Part shown: one piece after another, positions 1-7,888 of the stretch
Position numbering within the stretch: position 1 is the first letter of the stretch
Layout of the letters: the number at the start of each line of letters is the position of its first letter
Assembly: GCF_001563265.1 (NCBI RefSeq)
Contig: NZ_CP005083.1
Location: forward strand, 2,483,001 to 2,547,000
Origin: Sphingobium sp. TKS
GTDB taxonomy: Bacteria > Pseudomonadota > Alphaproteobacteria > Sphingomonadales > Sphingomonadaceae
DNA: 64,000 nucleotides
Direction: 5' to 3'
Made by a program: the position numbers and the translations under genes
The notes under the pieces: generated by a model
The model's database searches: none
Seen by the model: the letters and a program-made list of their open reading frames with translations, nothing else
Told to the model about the DNA's origin: nothing

Positions 1-1349
1 GCCGGACCGCCACGCTCAAGCTGCTTCATGCCGAGGCTGATGCGCTCCTTCTCGACATCGATGTCGAGAACGACGGCCTGAACCGTCTCGCCCTTGCGGT
101 GCAGAGCCAGCGCGTCTTCGCCCGAAATGCCCCAGGCGATGTCCGACATGTGGACCATGCCGTCGACGTCGCCGTCCAGGCCGATGAACAGGCCGAATTC
201 GGTCGCGTTCTTGACTTCGCCCTCGACGGTCGAACCGATCGGGTGACGTTCGGCAAAGCTGTCCCAGGGGTTGTTCTGGGCCTGCTTGAGACCGAGCGAG
301 ATGCGGCGCTTTTCGGGATCGACTTCGAGCACCAGAACTTCGACTTCCTGGCTGGTCGAAACGATCTTGCCGGGGTGGACGTTCTTCTTGGTCCAGGACA
401 TTTCCGAAACGTGGACCAGACCCTCGATGCCGGCTTCCAGCTCTACGAACGCACCATATTCGGTGATGTTCGTGACGCGGCCCGACAGCTTCGCGCCGAC
501 CGGATACTTGGCGGCAGCGCCTTCCCACGGATCGCTCTCGAGCTGCTTCATGCCAAGGCTGATGCGCTGGGTGTCGCGGTTGATGCGGATGATCTGAACG
601 CGAACGGTGTCACCGATGTTGATCATCTCGTTCGGGTGATTGATGCGCTTGTAGCTGAGGTCGGTGACGTGCAGCAGACCGTCAATGCCGCCCAGATCAA
701 CGAATGCACCATAGTCGGTGATGTTCTTGACGACGCCCTCGATGATCTGACCTTCGGCCAGCGTCTGGATGAGGCCGCTGCGCTGTTCGGCGCGGGTCTC
801 TTCCAATATGGCGCGGCGCGACACGACGATGTTGCCGCGGCGGCGATCCATCTTCAGGATCTGGAAGGGCTGCGGAATGTCCATCAGCGGCGTGACATCG
901 CGCACGGGGCGGATGTCGACTTGGCTGCCGGGCAGGAACGCCACGGCGCCGTCGAGATCGACGGTGAAGCCGCCCTTGACGCGGCCGAAGATGACGCCTT
1001 CGACGCGGGCGCTTTCGGTGAATTCGGATTCCAGCTTGTCCCAGGCGGCTTCACGGCGCGCGCGGTCGCGCGACAGCATGGCTTCGCCATGGGCGTTTTC
1101 GACGCGGTCGACATAGACTTCGACTTCGTCACCGACCTTGAGGTCAGCCTTCTGGCCCGGCGCGGCGAATTCGCGCAGCGGCACGCGGCCTTCCGACTTC
1201 AGGCCGACGTCGATCAGCGCCATGTCGTTTTCGATGCCGGTAACGGTGCCCTTTACGACGCGGCCTTCGAAGCCGCCGTCCTCGCCACCGAGAGAATCAT
1301 TGAGAAGCGCGGCGAAATCGTCGCGCGAGGGGAATGCCGTAGAGGCCAT
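1..1349 (-). CDS. rpsA: 30S ribosomal protein S1 (3' end cut by window)
   Basis: Ribosomal protein S1 binds mRNA on the 30S subunit during initiation through repeated OB-fold S1 domains. The minus-strand frame from the ATG at 1347-1349 stays open for 449 codons to the window edge. It reads MASTAFPSRDDFAALL, then S1-type repeats with phrases such as VKGTVTGIENDMALIDVGLK and VKGGFTVDLDGAVAFLPG. A GAAGGA ribosome-binding site lies at about 1358-1363. Alphaproteobacterial S1 is around 565-570 residues, so roughly the last 120 residues are outside the window. The gene lies downstream of cmk on the same strand, the usual proteobacterial order. A long plus-strand frame over the same bases is its antisense shadow. 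Confidence 0.95.
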   Translation of the reverse strand, partial: MASTAFPSRDDFAALLNDSLGGEDGGFEGRVVKGTVTGIENDMALIDVGLKSEGRVPLREFAAPGQKADLKVGDEVEVYVDRVENAHGEAMLSRDRARREAAWDKLESEFTESARVEGVIFGRVKGGFTVDLDGAVAFLPGSQVDIRPVRDVTPLMDIPQPFQILKMDRRRGNIVVSRRAILEETRAEQRSGLIQTLAEGQIIEGVVKNITDYGAFVDLGGIDGLLHVTDLSYKRINHPNEMINIGDTVRVQIIRINRDTQRISLGMKQLESDPWEGAAAKYPVGAKLSGRVTNITEYGAFVELEAGIEGLVHVSEMSWTKKNVHPGKIVSTSQEVEVLVLEVDPEKRRISLGLKQAQNNPWDSFAERHPIGSTVEGEVKNATEFGLFIGLDGDVDGMVHMSDIAWGISGEDALALHRKGETVQAVVLDIDVEKERISLGMKQLERGGP

Positions 1350-1482
1350 AATATAGTCCTTCACTCGTCATTGCTGGCCTACCGGTTGTCTCCGGTGGTC
1401 TTTCAGGCCAAAGCGCCCGCACGGCCGAATACCGTGCGAACATCCTTTCGGCCCTGACGAGTCGACGCCCCGCGGATAAGCG

Positions 1483-1510
1483 AAAAGGGCGCCTGGGAAT
1501 CCCAAGCGCC
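1483..1510 (-). terminator. Rho-independent terminator between cmk and rpsA
   Basis: On the minus strand a GC-rich stem (GGCGC, one mismatch, TGGGA, paired across the centre) spans about 1488-1510. It is followed by CTTTT at 1487-1483, just after the cmk stop. The U-tract is short, so termination may be partial and leave some read-through into rpsA. Confidence 0.55.
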
Positions 1511-1519
1511 GTCATCGCG

Positions 1520-2155
1520 TCAGGCTTTTGGCCGACGTTCCAACTGAGCGTCCACCAGTGCAATGGCCTGCTGGACGGCCGCGTCTATAGTCAAATTGCT
1601 GGTGTCGAGCAAGTCCGCTCCATCCGCCACGCGCAGGGGGGCATGATCGCGGCTCATGTCGCGGGTGTCGCGGGCCTGAATGTCCGCGATCAGGCTGTCC
1701 ATATCGGGATGGCTGCCATGCGACAGGGCATCGTCATAACGGCGCTGGGCGCGGACATGGACGCTGGCGGTGACGAAGATCTTGGCATCGGCATCGGGCG
1801 CGATGACCGTCGCGATGTCGCGGCCGTCGAGGATGGCGCCGCCGGGCTGGGTGGCGAAGTCGCGCTGACGCTTGACCAAGGCTTTGCGGACGCTCTGATG
1901 GATCGAAACGCGGGAGGCAAGCGATCCGACGGCTTCGTTGCGGAGCGCCGGGTCGTTCAGCATCGCGTCGTCAAAATCGCAGGCGGCCAGCGCGTCGGCT
2001 TCATGATCGGGATCCCCGCTGGCCTTGAGGACGGCGAGGCCCACTGCGCGATAGAGCAGGCCGGTGTCGAGGACGGGCAGGCCGTAATGGCGGCCGAGCG
2101 CCTTGGCGATCGTGCCTTTGCCCGATGCGGCTGGGCCATCCACGGCGATGATCAT
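1520..2155 (-). CDS. cmk: (d)CMP kinase (cytidylate kinase)
   Basis: This enzyme phosphorylates CMP and dCMP to the diphosphates using ATP, in cytosolic pyrimidine salvage. The 211-residue product has the P-loop GPAASGKGT at residues 7-15, an ILDGRDIATVIAPDAD segment and the LID-like region RDTRDMSRDHAPLRVADGAD, all typical of bacterial Cmk. Length fits the family (about 210-225). The ATG overlaps the stop of the upstream membrane-protein gene as ATGA, which indicates translational coupling. It is the third gene of the aroA operon. Confidence 0.95.
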   Translation of the reverse strand: MIIAVDGPAASGKGTIAKALGRHYGLPVLDTGLLYRAVGLAVLKASGDPDHEADALAACDFDDAMLNDPALRNEAVGSLASRVSIHQSVRKALVKRQRDFATQPGGAILDGRDIATVIAPDADAKIFVTASVHVRAQRRYDDALSHGSHPDMDSLIADIQARDTRDMSRDHAPLRVADGADLLDTSNLTIDAAVQQAIALVDAQLERRPKA

Positions 2156-2403
2156 GATGTTTTGCCTTTCCGCAGCGCCTTGGCGAGCCCGATCAGGGCA
2201 ATGAAGGCCCAGACGACTTCCAGCGCCATCGACGCGACGTTGAAATGAACCATCAGCGAATAGATCAGCAGCAGCGAGCCGATCAGGTTCAGCAGGTTGA
2301 AGAGGGTGAAATTGAGCAGCTTCGCCATGTTGCTATAGGCATAGGCAATGACCATCAGGCCGCTGCCGATCAGGCCTATGATGTTGGCCAGGTCGAAATT
2401 CAT
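2152..2403 (-). CDS. Small integral membrane protein (CBU_0592-like)
   Basis: The 83-residue protein has two or three hydrophobic helices (about residues 5-22, 28-49 and 55-73) and a short basic tail, so it is probably an inner-membrane protein. The composition and the phrase LLNLIGSLLLIYS resemble the CBU_0592-like family of unknown function, often seen beside core biosynthesis genes in Alphaproteobacteria. It overlaps both aroA and cmk by an ATGA junction, so it is translated as part of that operon. No function can be assigned. Confidence 0.75.
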   Translation of the reverse strand: MNFDLANIIGLIGSGLMVIAYAYSNMAKLLNFTLFNLLNLIGSLLLIYSLMVHFNVASMALEVVWAFIALIGLAKALRKGKTS

Positions 2404-3740
2404 GCCATGGCGCCGAGCGTCTGCAACAGGGCGGTGAAGCCGGGGAAGCTGGTCGCAACCGGGCGCATGTCGTCTATGGTGACGCCATTTTTCGACACGA
2501 GGCCGGCGATTGCGAAGCTCATGGCGATACGGTGGTCGAGCTTCGTGGCGATCGGGCCGCCGCCGGGAAGGAGCGCGCCGCCGCTGCCCTCTATGACGAT
2601 GCCGTCCTCCAGCTCCTCGACCGTGACGCCAATGGCACGCAGGCCCGCCGCCATGGTGGCGATGCGGTCCGATTCCTTGACGCGCAATTCTTCCAGACCC
2701 CGGAAGATGCTGCGGCCCTCCGCGAAGGCGGCGGCGATGAAGGCCACGGGATATTCGTCGATCATCGACGGAGCGCGGGCAGGGTCGGGTTCGACACCCT
2801 TGAGCGCCGAGGCCGTGATGACGAGGTCGCCCACCGGCTCGCCGCCCACGTCGCGTGGATTTTCAATGGCGATATCGCCACCCATTTCGCGCAGCAGGTC
2901 GACAAGGCCGGCGCGGGTCGCGTTGAGGCCGACATTGGCGATGATGACCTTGGAACCGGGAACCAGCAGCGCGGCGACCATCGGGAAAGCGGCGGAGGAA
3001 GGGTCGCCGGGCACGACGATCGACTGTGGGCGGAGTTCGGCTTCGCCCTTCAGCGTGATGATGCGAGTGCCGTCCGTCTCGACTTCCACATTGAGATCGG
3101 CGCCGAAGCCTTTCAGCATCTTTTCGCTATGGTCGCGGGTGGGGATGGGCTCGACGATACGCGTGATGCCTGGGGTGTTGAGCCCCGCGAGCAGGATGGC
3201 CGACTTGACCTGCGCGGAGGCGACGGGGAGGCGATAGTCCAGCGGCACGGCCGGGCATGCGCCACGCATGGTCAGCGGCAGACGGTCGCCGGGGCTGGTC
3301 GTGAAGCCGGCGCCCATGCGGGACAGCGGCTCGGTGACTCGGGCCATGGGACGTTTGCTCAAGGACGCGTCGCCGACGAAGGTCGCGGTGATGGCGTGGC
3401 TGGCGACCAGGCCCATCAGCAGGCGGGTCGAGGTGCCGCTATTGCCCATGTCGAGCGCGCTTTCGGGCTGGAGCAGGCCGCCCACGCCGACGCCGTGAAC
3501 GTGCCAGATGCCTTCCTCGTCTTTGCGGATGTCCGCGCCCATGGCGCGCATGGCGGCGGCGGTGGCAAGGACGTCTTCGCCTTCCAGCAGACCTTCGACG
3601 CGGCTTTCGCCCACGGCCAGCGCCGAGAGCATCAGCGAGCGGTGCGAAATGCTCTTGTCGCCCGGCACGGTGACCGAACCGGAAAGCGGCGGCGCGGCAG
3701 TGAAGGTCATGGGAGTTGGGTGGTCGAAAGAAGCGGTCAC
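2400..3740 (-). CDS. aroA: 3-phosphoshikimate 1-carboxyvinyltransferase (EPSP synthase)
   Basis: AroA transfers enolpyruvate from PEP to shikimate-3-phosphate, the sixth step of the shikimate pathway. The 446-residue frame has the N-terminal PEP/S3P motif VPGDKSISHRSLML (about residues 24-37), LDMGNSGTSTRLL, a Lys/Arg-rich RVKESDRIATMA and the C-terminal LDHRIAMSFAIAG. The listed start is a GTG. An ATG ten codons in, at 3708-3710 (MTFTAAPPL), is an alternative, and neither has a strong ribosome-binding site. It is the first gene of the operon with the membrane protein and cmk. Confidence 0.94.
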   Translation of the reverse strand: MTASFDHPTPMTFTAAPPLSGSVTVPGDKSISHRSLMLSALAVGESRVEGLLEGEDVLATAAAMRAMGADIRKDEEGIWHVHGVGVGGLLQPESALDMGNSGTSTRLLMGLVASHAITATFVGDASLSKRPMARVTEPLSRMGAGFTTSPGDRLPLTMRGACPAVPLDYRLPVASAQVKSAILLAGLNTPGITRIVEPIPTRDHSEKMLKGFGADLNVEVETDGTRIITLKGEAELRPQSIVVPGDPSSAAFPMVAALLVPGSKVIIANVGLNATRAGLVDLLREMGGDIAIENPRDVGGEPVGDLVITASALKGVEPDPARAPSMIDEYPVAFIAAAFAEGRSIFRGLEELRVKESDRIATMAAGLRAIGVTVEELEDGIVIEGSGGALLPGGGPIATKLDHRIAMSFAIAGLVSKNGVTIDDMRPVATSFPGFTALLQTLGAMA

Positions 3741-3888
3741 GGGTCAATCCGTCTGGAAGGAACTGAAAAATTGCGCCCGGCTTTTGACAGCGCGGTTTGG
3801 CTATGGCAAGGCGCCGTCTCTTCGCGGGCGACCCAGTCGTGCCGCGTAATATCCATTTTGAGCACTCGCAAGAAGGACAAGGCCGGAC

Positions 3889-4224
3889 ATGGTCAAGGCT
3901 GAATGGGGCACGAAGCGTACCTGCCCGAAATGCGCCACGCGCTTCTACGACCTGGGTAAGGATGACCCGGTCACCTGCATCAACTGCGGCACGGCCTGGG
4001 AACCGGAACCGGTGCTGAAGTCGAAACAGCCGCTGCCTTATGAGGAAGCGCCCAAGAAGGTCATCGAAACCGCCGATGGCGAAATCGAGACGGCTGATGA
4101 CGATCTGGACCTGGATCTGGACGTTGATGATGACGGTGATTCGCCGGATAATGATGTCGATCTGGGTGGTGACGACGACCTGGGCGTCGATGCCGCCGCC
4201 GATGATGGCGACGACGACAATTAA
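3889..4224 (+). CDS. TIGR02300 / FYDLN-acid family protein
   Basis: The 111-residue protein has a zinc-ribbon N-terminus with two CxxC pairs (CPKC near residues 12-15 and CINC near 30-33) around the family signature RFYDLGKDDP. A very acidic C-terminal half follows, rich in DD and DL repeats. This is the FYDLN-acid (TIGR02300) family, widespread in Alphaproteobacteria and of unknown function. An AAGGACAAGG-type ribosome-binding site precedes the ATG. It is divergent from aroA, with about 150 bp of shared upstream sequence. Confidence 0.88.
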   Translation: MVKAEWGTKRTCPKCATRFYDLGKDDPVTCINCGTAWEPEPVLKSKQPLPYEEAPKKVIETADGEIETADDDLDLDLDVDDDGDSPDNDVDLGGDDDLGVDAAADDGDDDN

Positions 4225-4314
4225 GTGAATTTTATGCTTGCCAAGGAGGAAGCTGCCACCTAATGGCAGCGACCTCGCAGGCGCCGGACCCAAACGGCGC
4301 CGACACTGGAAAAC

Positions 4315-4390
4315 GGGGCCTTAGCTCAGCTGGGAGAGCGCCTGCATGGCATGCAGGAGGTCAGCGGTTCGATCCCGCTAGGCTCCACCA
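4315..4390 (+). tRNA. tRNA-Ala (anticodon GGC), copy 1
   Basis: The 76-base cloverleaf includes an encoded CCA end. The acceptor stem GGGGCCT pairs with AGGCTCC with one G-U. The D-loop reads AGCTCAGCTGGGAGAGC, the T-arm contains GGTTCGATCCC, and the anticodon stem CCTGC/GCAGG encloses loop ATGGCAT, so the anticodon is GGC with U33 in place. It is identical base for base to the copy at 4589-4664. Confidence 0.96.
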
Positions 4391-4447
4391 GTTTTTCGGA
4401 TAAAGAAAATGTCCGCGGGGCATTTTCCCGAAAAACTCCCGGGCGTA
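4390..4447 (+). other. Imperfect long hairpin after tRNA-Ala copy 1
   Basis: Starting at the tRNA terminal A, AGTTTTTCGG pairs with CCGAAAAACT at 4438-4447. An inner stem GAAAATG-CC pairs with GGCATTTTC. It could be a processing signal or a transcription terminator for the first tRNA, but there is no clean U-tract. The rest of 4448-4588 holds no recognisable gene. Confidence 0.4.
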
Positions 4448-4588
4448 AGCGAGGGGTGTGGTGAGGTTGCAAACGACCTCGATCAACGCTCCCCAATGCA
4501 AACGACGGGCGTCCAGACATCCGGGCCGACGGCGCGAAGCCGGACATGGTTCGATCCATTGGGATGCGGTATGATGCCGCGCAACGAT

Positions 4589-4664
4589 GGGGCCTTAGCT
4601 CAGCTGGGAGAGCGCCTGCATGGCATGCAGGAGGTCAGCGGTTCGATCCCGCTAGGCTCCACCA
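4589..4664 (+). tRNA. tRNA-Ala (anticodon GGC), copy 2
   Basis: This is a 76-base cloverleaf with encoded CCA, identical to the copy about 200 bases upstream, with anticodon GGC in loop ATGGCAT. The two copies have different flanking sequence, so the duplication is limited to the tRNA itself. Confidence 0.96.
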
Positions 4665-4809
4665 ATTCCCGGGCAAGAAAATGCTCGGACATATCCTCAC
4701 CACGAAGCTCTCAAACATCGGCAGTGAAGATGGCATAGCTTGGCTGGTATGCCGCAGGGCTGAGTAGTGCTCTGTCGGATTTCGACCCAAAGTGGACGTT
4801 TGATAATAT

Positions 4810-4891
4810 CGTCATCCCTGCGAAAGATGGAATCTCGAGCGATAACGCACGACCTGGCCTCAAGAGATCCCAGCTTTCGCTGAGATGACGG
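4810..4891. repeat. REP-like inverted repeat pair in the tRNA-divL gap
   Basis: The 427-base stretch 4665-5091 has no gene. It contains CGTCATCCCTGCGAAAGATGG... at 4810-4836 and its imperfect reverse complement at 4864-4891 (23 of 27 positions agree by eye). GTCATCCC-GCGAAAG-TGG-ATC is a repeat type commonly seen between genes in sphingomonads, so this looks like a REP/BIME-type pair. A nearly full-length minus-strand frame across divL runs into this gap, but it is antisense noise. Confidence 0.55.
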
Positions 4892-5091
4892 AAATAAGGG
4901 CCATCTTACCCATTGCCGCTCCGGGTTTCGCGGCCAGACAATCACCCAAGCTCATCCAAAAGGCCGGCGACGCCGTCGCCCCGCATATAATTCTTTCCAT
5001 CTCAGCGCTTCACGCTGCATCTGACTTGGGTTAGTCCCCTCAAGATCATGCACGGGGGCAATTTTTCGCGATGAGGGTGAAGTAGGGCGTA

Positions 5092-7437
5092 ATGACGTTG
5101 ACCCCACTTGCCGCCGTGATTCTCGGCGTCGTGCTGGCCGCATGGCTGGGCGCGGCGATCTGGGCGCTGTCCAGCGGCCAGCGCCGGCGTCGCGAAGGCA
5201 TGCAGGCTCAGGGCAAGCTGGATCGGCTGTCGGTTCTGCTTGCCTCCGCACCGGCCGCCCCCATCGTCATCCACCCCGATGGCCGGCTGGAAGCGGCCGA
5301 CCGGCTTGCCAAATGGCTTGGCAAGGATCGGGTGCCGACCTTCGTGTCCGAATTGACCGCACCCGACGGCGGCCTGGAAGCCGATGACGCCGCCGCATTG
5401 GCGCAGGAAATCGCCGCCGCCCAGCGCGCGGGCCGCAGCTTCGCGCTGCCGGTGCGGGGCGTCGATTCGTCCCGCCTGTTGCTGGTGCGGGGCGCGCCCG
5501 CGGGGCCGGTATTGGCCGAAAGCGGCGGGGTCGTGCTCTGGATTTTCGACGCGACCGACAGCCAGTCGGAAATCCAGACGCTGAAGGGCAAGGTCGAACA
5601 GCTCCGCGAGGCGCTGGAAGCACTGGCGGGACTGGTGGAGGCGGCGCCCTTCCCGATGTGGCATCGCACGGCGGACATGCGGCTCAGCCTCGTCAACACC
5701 GCCTATGTCCGGGCGGTGGACGGCGAAAGCGCCCGCGAAGTCATTGCCCATGGCACCGAACTGGTCGAGACGGTCGGCGGCCTCACACCGCAAGCCGCCG
5801 CTGCTCAGACGCTTGCCGACGGTACGCCCGTCGAGCGCATGGTGCCCGCCACGATCGACGGCGAGAGGCGGACCATGCGCGTCGTCGACGTCCCGCTCGG
5901 GACGGCGGGCGTGGCCGGTTTCGCGATGGACCAGAATGAGCTGGAACAGTCCCGCGTCGAACATCGGCGGTTGGAGGCGGCGCAGCGGGACTTGCTGGAC
6001 CGCCTGTCCGCCGGCGTGGCGCGCTTTGGGTCCGACCGGGCATTGCGCTTCTGGAACCAGCCCTTCATGAGCCTGTTCGGGCTTGACCAGGAGTGGCTGG
6101 CGGACAATCCGCCCTTCGAGCGGGTGCTGGACCAGATGCGCGAAGCGCGGCGACTGCCCGAAAACCGGGATTTCCCGGCGTGGCGCGCGGAAAGGCGCGA
6201 CTGGTTCCTCTCGCCCGATCCCCGCGAGGAAAATTGGCTGCTGGCCGACGGCACCCATTTGCGCGTCTATGGGCAGCCTTTGCCCGATGGCGGGCTGTTG
6301 CTGATCTTCGAGGATCGGACCGAGCAAGTCCAGTTGTCGAGCGCGCGCGATACGCTGCTCCGCGTCCGCACGGCGACATTCGACAATCTGTTCGAATCGA
6401 TCGGCGTATTTTCCTCCGATGGGCGCCTGCACCTTTGGAACAGCCGTTTCCGCTCGATCTGGGACGTGTCCGAGGATTTGCTGGCGAAGCATCCGCGCAT
6501 CGACGAACTGATGCGAGCGGTCCAATCGCGCCTGGCCAAGCCGCAGCAGGCGAATCTCGTTCGCGAACTGGTGCGGGCCGCCACGGTGGAACGCAAGCAG
6601 CGCGTCGGTCATGTCGGCTTCGCGGATGGGCGCATCTTCGAATTCGCAGCGATCCCGCTGCCCGACGGCAATGCGCTGTTCACCATGCTCGACGTCACCG
6701 ACAGCCGCCGCGTGGAACAGGTGCTGCGCGACCGCAACGACGCGCTGGAGCAGGCGGATAAGGTGAAGACCGCCTTCGTCACCAATATGAGCTATGAGTT
6801 GCGCACGCCGCTCACCACCATCGCCGGTTTCGCGGAAATGATGAGCGCGGGTTATGCGGGAGAGCTCAGCACGTCCGCCAGGGAATATGTCGACGGCATC
6901 CTGCAGAGCACCAACCGGCTCTCCATGCTGATCGACAATGTTCTGGATTTGACGCAGGGCGAGGCGGGGATGCTGCCCATAGAAAAAGCGCCGGTGGACC
7001 TGGCGGTGGAAGCCCGCGACGCCGTGGCGCGGATCAAGGGCGACGCCACCGCCAAGGGGATCGACCTTGCCATGTCGCTCCAGTCCAGCCTGGGCACGGT
7101 GCAGGGCGACAAGCGCCGGATCGGGCAGGCGCTGGATCATCTGCTGGAAAATGCGGTGCGCTATTGCAGCCGGGGCGGCCGCGTTCTGCTGCATGGCGAC
7201 GGCACGGCGGACAATGCGCGTCTTGTCGTGTCGGATAATGGTCCGGGCATCAGCGCCAAGCGGCAGGGGACCATCTTCGACGCTTCCTCCCGGACCGAGC
7301 AGGCGCGCAACGGCGGCAAGGCGGGGATCGGCCTGCCGCTCGCCAGGCAATTGGCGCAGGCGCATGGCGGGACGCTTCAACTGGTGTCGGAACCGGGGCA
7401 GGGCACCATGGTCGTGATCGAGCTGCCCCGTGACTGA
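5092..7437 (+). CDS. divL: DivL-type PAS sensor kinase with Tyr in place of the H-box His
   Basis: The protein has 781 residues: one N-terminal membrane helix (about 5-25), several PAS-like segments (about 40-540), a HisKA dimerisation domain and a HATPase_c domain. HATPase motifs are LLENAVRY (N box), DNGPGIS (G1) and KAGIGLPLARQL (G2). The H-box reads NMSYELRTPLTTI, with Tyr568 where other kinases have the phospho-accepting His. That replacement is the hallmark of Caulobacter DivL, which acts with CckA and DivK in the CtrA cell-cycle pathway. Length (Caulobacter DivL is about 770) and the downstream order tsaE, kinase, nucleotidyltransferase, addB, addA, trx also fit DivL. The role in this organism is inferred. 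Confidence 0.86.
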   Translation: MTLTPLAAVILGVVLAAWLGAAIWALSSGQRRRREGMQAQGKLDRLSVLLASAPAAPIVIHPDGRLEAADRLAKWLGKDRVPTFVSELTAPDGGLEADDAAALAQEIAAAQRAGRSFALPVRGVDSSRLLLVRGAPAGPVLAESGGVVLWIFDATDSQSEIQTLKGKVEQLREALEALAGLVEAAPFPMWHRTADMRLSLVNTAYVRAVDGESAREVIAHGTELVETVGGLTPQAAAAQTLADGTPVERMVPATIDGERRTMRVVDVPLGTAGVAGFAMDQNELEQSRVEHRRLEAAQRDLLDRLSAGVARFGSDRALRFWNQPFMSLFGLDQEWLADNPPFERVLDQMREARRLPENRDFPAWRAERRDWFLSPDPREENWLLADGTHLRVYGQPLPDGGLLLIFEDRTEQVQLSSARDTLLRVRTATFDNLFESIGVFSSDGRLHLWNSRFRSIWDVSEDLLAKHPRIDELMRAVQSRLAKPQQANLVRELVRAATVERKQRVGHVGFADGRIFEFAAIPLPDGNALFTMLDVTDSRRVEQVLRDRNDALEQADKVKTAFVTNMSYELRTPLTTIAGFAEMMSAGYAGELSTSAREYVDGILQSTNRLSMLIDNVLDLTQGEAGMLPIEKAPVDLAVEARDAVARIKGDATAKGIDLAMSLQSSLGTVQGDKRRIGQALDHLLENAVRYCSRGGRVLLHGDGTADNARLVVSDNGPGISAKRQGTIFDASSRTEQARNGGKAGIGLPLARQLAQAHGGTLQLVSEPGQGTMVVIELPRD

Positions 7438-7888
7438 GAACGAAATCATCCTGGCGGGGGAGGGCGAGATGCTGGCATTCGGGCATCGTCTGGCCGCGCT
7501 TGTCCGCATAGGTGACGTGATCGCGCTGGAAGGCGGACTTGGCGCAGGCAAGACGACGTTGGCCCGAGGCATATTGGAAGGGCTGGGGCTGGAGGAAGAA
7601 GCGCCTAGTCCCAGCTTCGCCATCGTCCAGCCCTATGACATTCCCGAAGTCCGCCTGCCCGTTGCTCATGTCGACCTCTACCGGCTCGACAGGCCCGAGG
7701 AAGCGGAGGAACTGGCGCTGGACGAGTATCTGATGGACAGCCTGCTGATCGTCGAATGGCCCGACCGGCTGGGAGAGGGCGCCTGGCCCGAAGCCTTGCG
7801 GTTCCACATCGGCATCGAACTCGATGGCGCTCGGCGCTTGACAGCGCGCGCGCCGGACGCTTGGACGGAGCGATGGTCACAGATATGA
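7430..7888 (+). CDS. tsaE: tRNA t6A biosynthesis ATPase TsaE
   Basis: TsaE is the small ATPase of the TsaB-TsaD-TsaE complex that makes N6-threonylcarbamoyladenosine at position 37 of ANN-decoding tRNAs. The 152-residue product has Walker A GGLGAGKTT at residues 35-43, then PSPSFAIVQPYD and HVDLYRLDRPEEAEELALDEYL, both family signatures, and IVEWPDRLG. It overlaps the divL 3' end by 8 bases and is followed directly by amgK, so it is in the same transcription unit. Confidence 0.94.
   Translation: MTENEIILAGEGEMLAFGHRLAALVRIGDVIALEGGLGAGKTTLARGILEGLGLEEEAPSPSFAIVQPYDIPEVRLPVAHVDLYRLDRPEEAEELALDEYLMDSLLIVEWPDRLGEGAWPEALRFHIGIELDGARRLTARAPDAWTERWSQI

Noticed and set aside
99-1457. A 452-codon plus-strand frame opposite rpsA
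   Set aside because: It mirrors S1 repeats with antisense-type composition; the minus frame has clear S1 domains and a ribosome-binding site.
5002-7623. An 873-codon minus-strand frame opposite divL
   Set aside because: No recognisable domain, rich in His/Arg/Gln as expected for antisense of a GC-rich gene; divL motifs are unambiguous.
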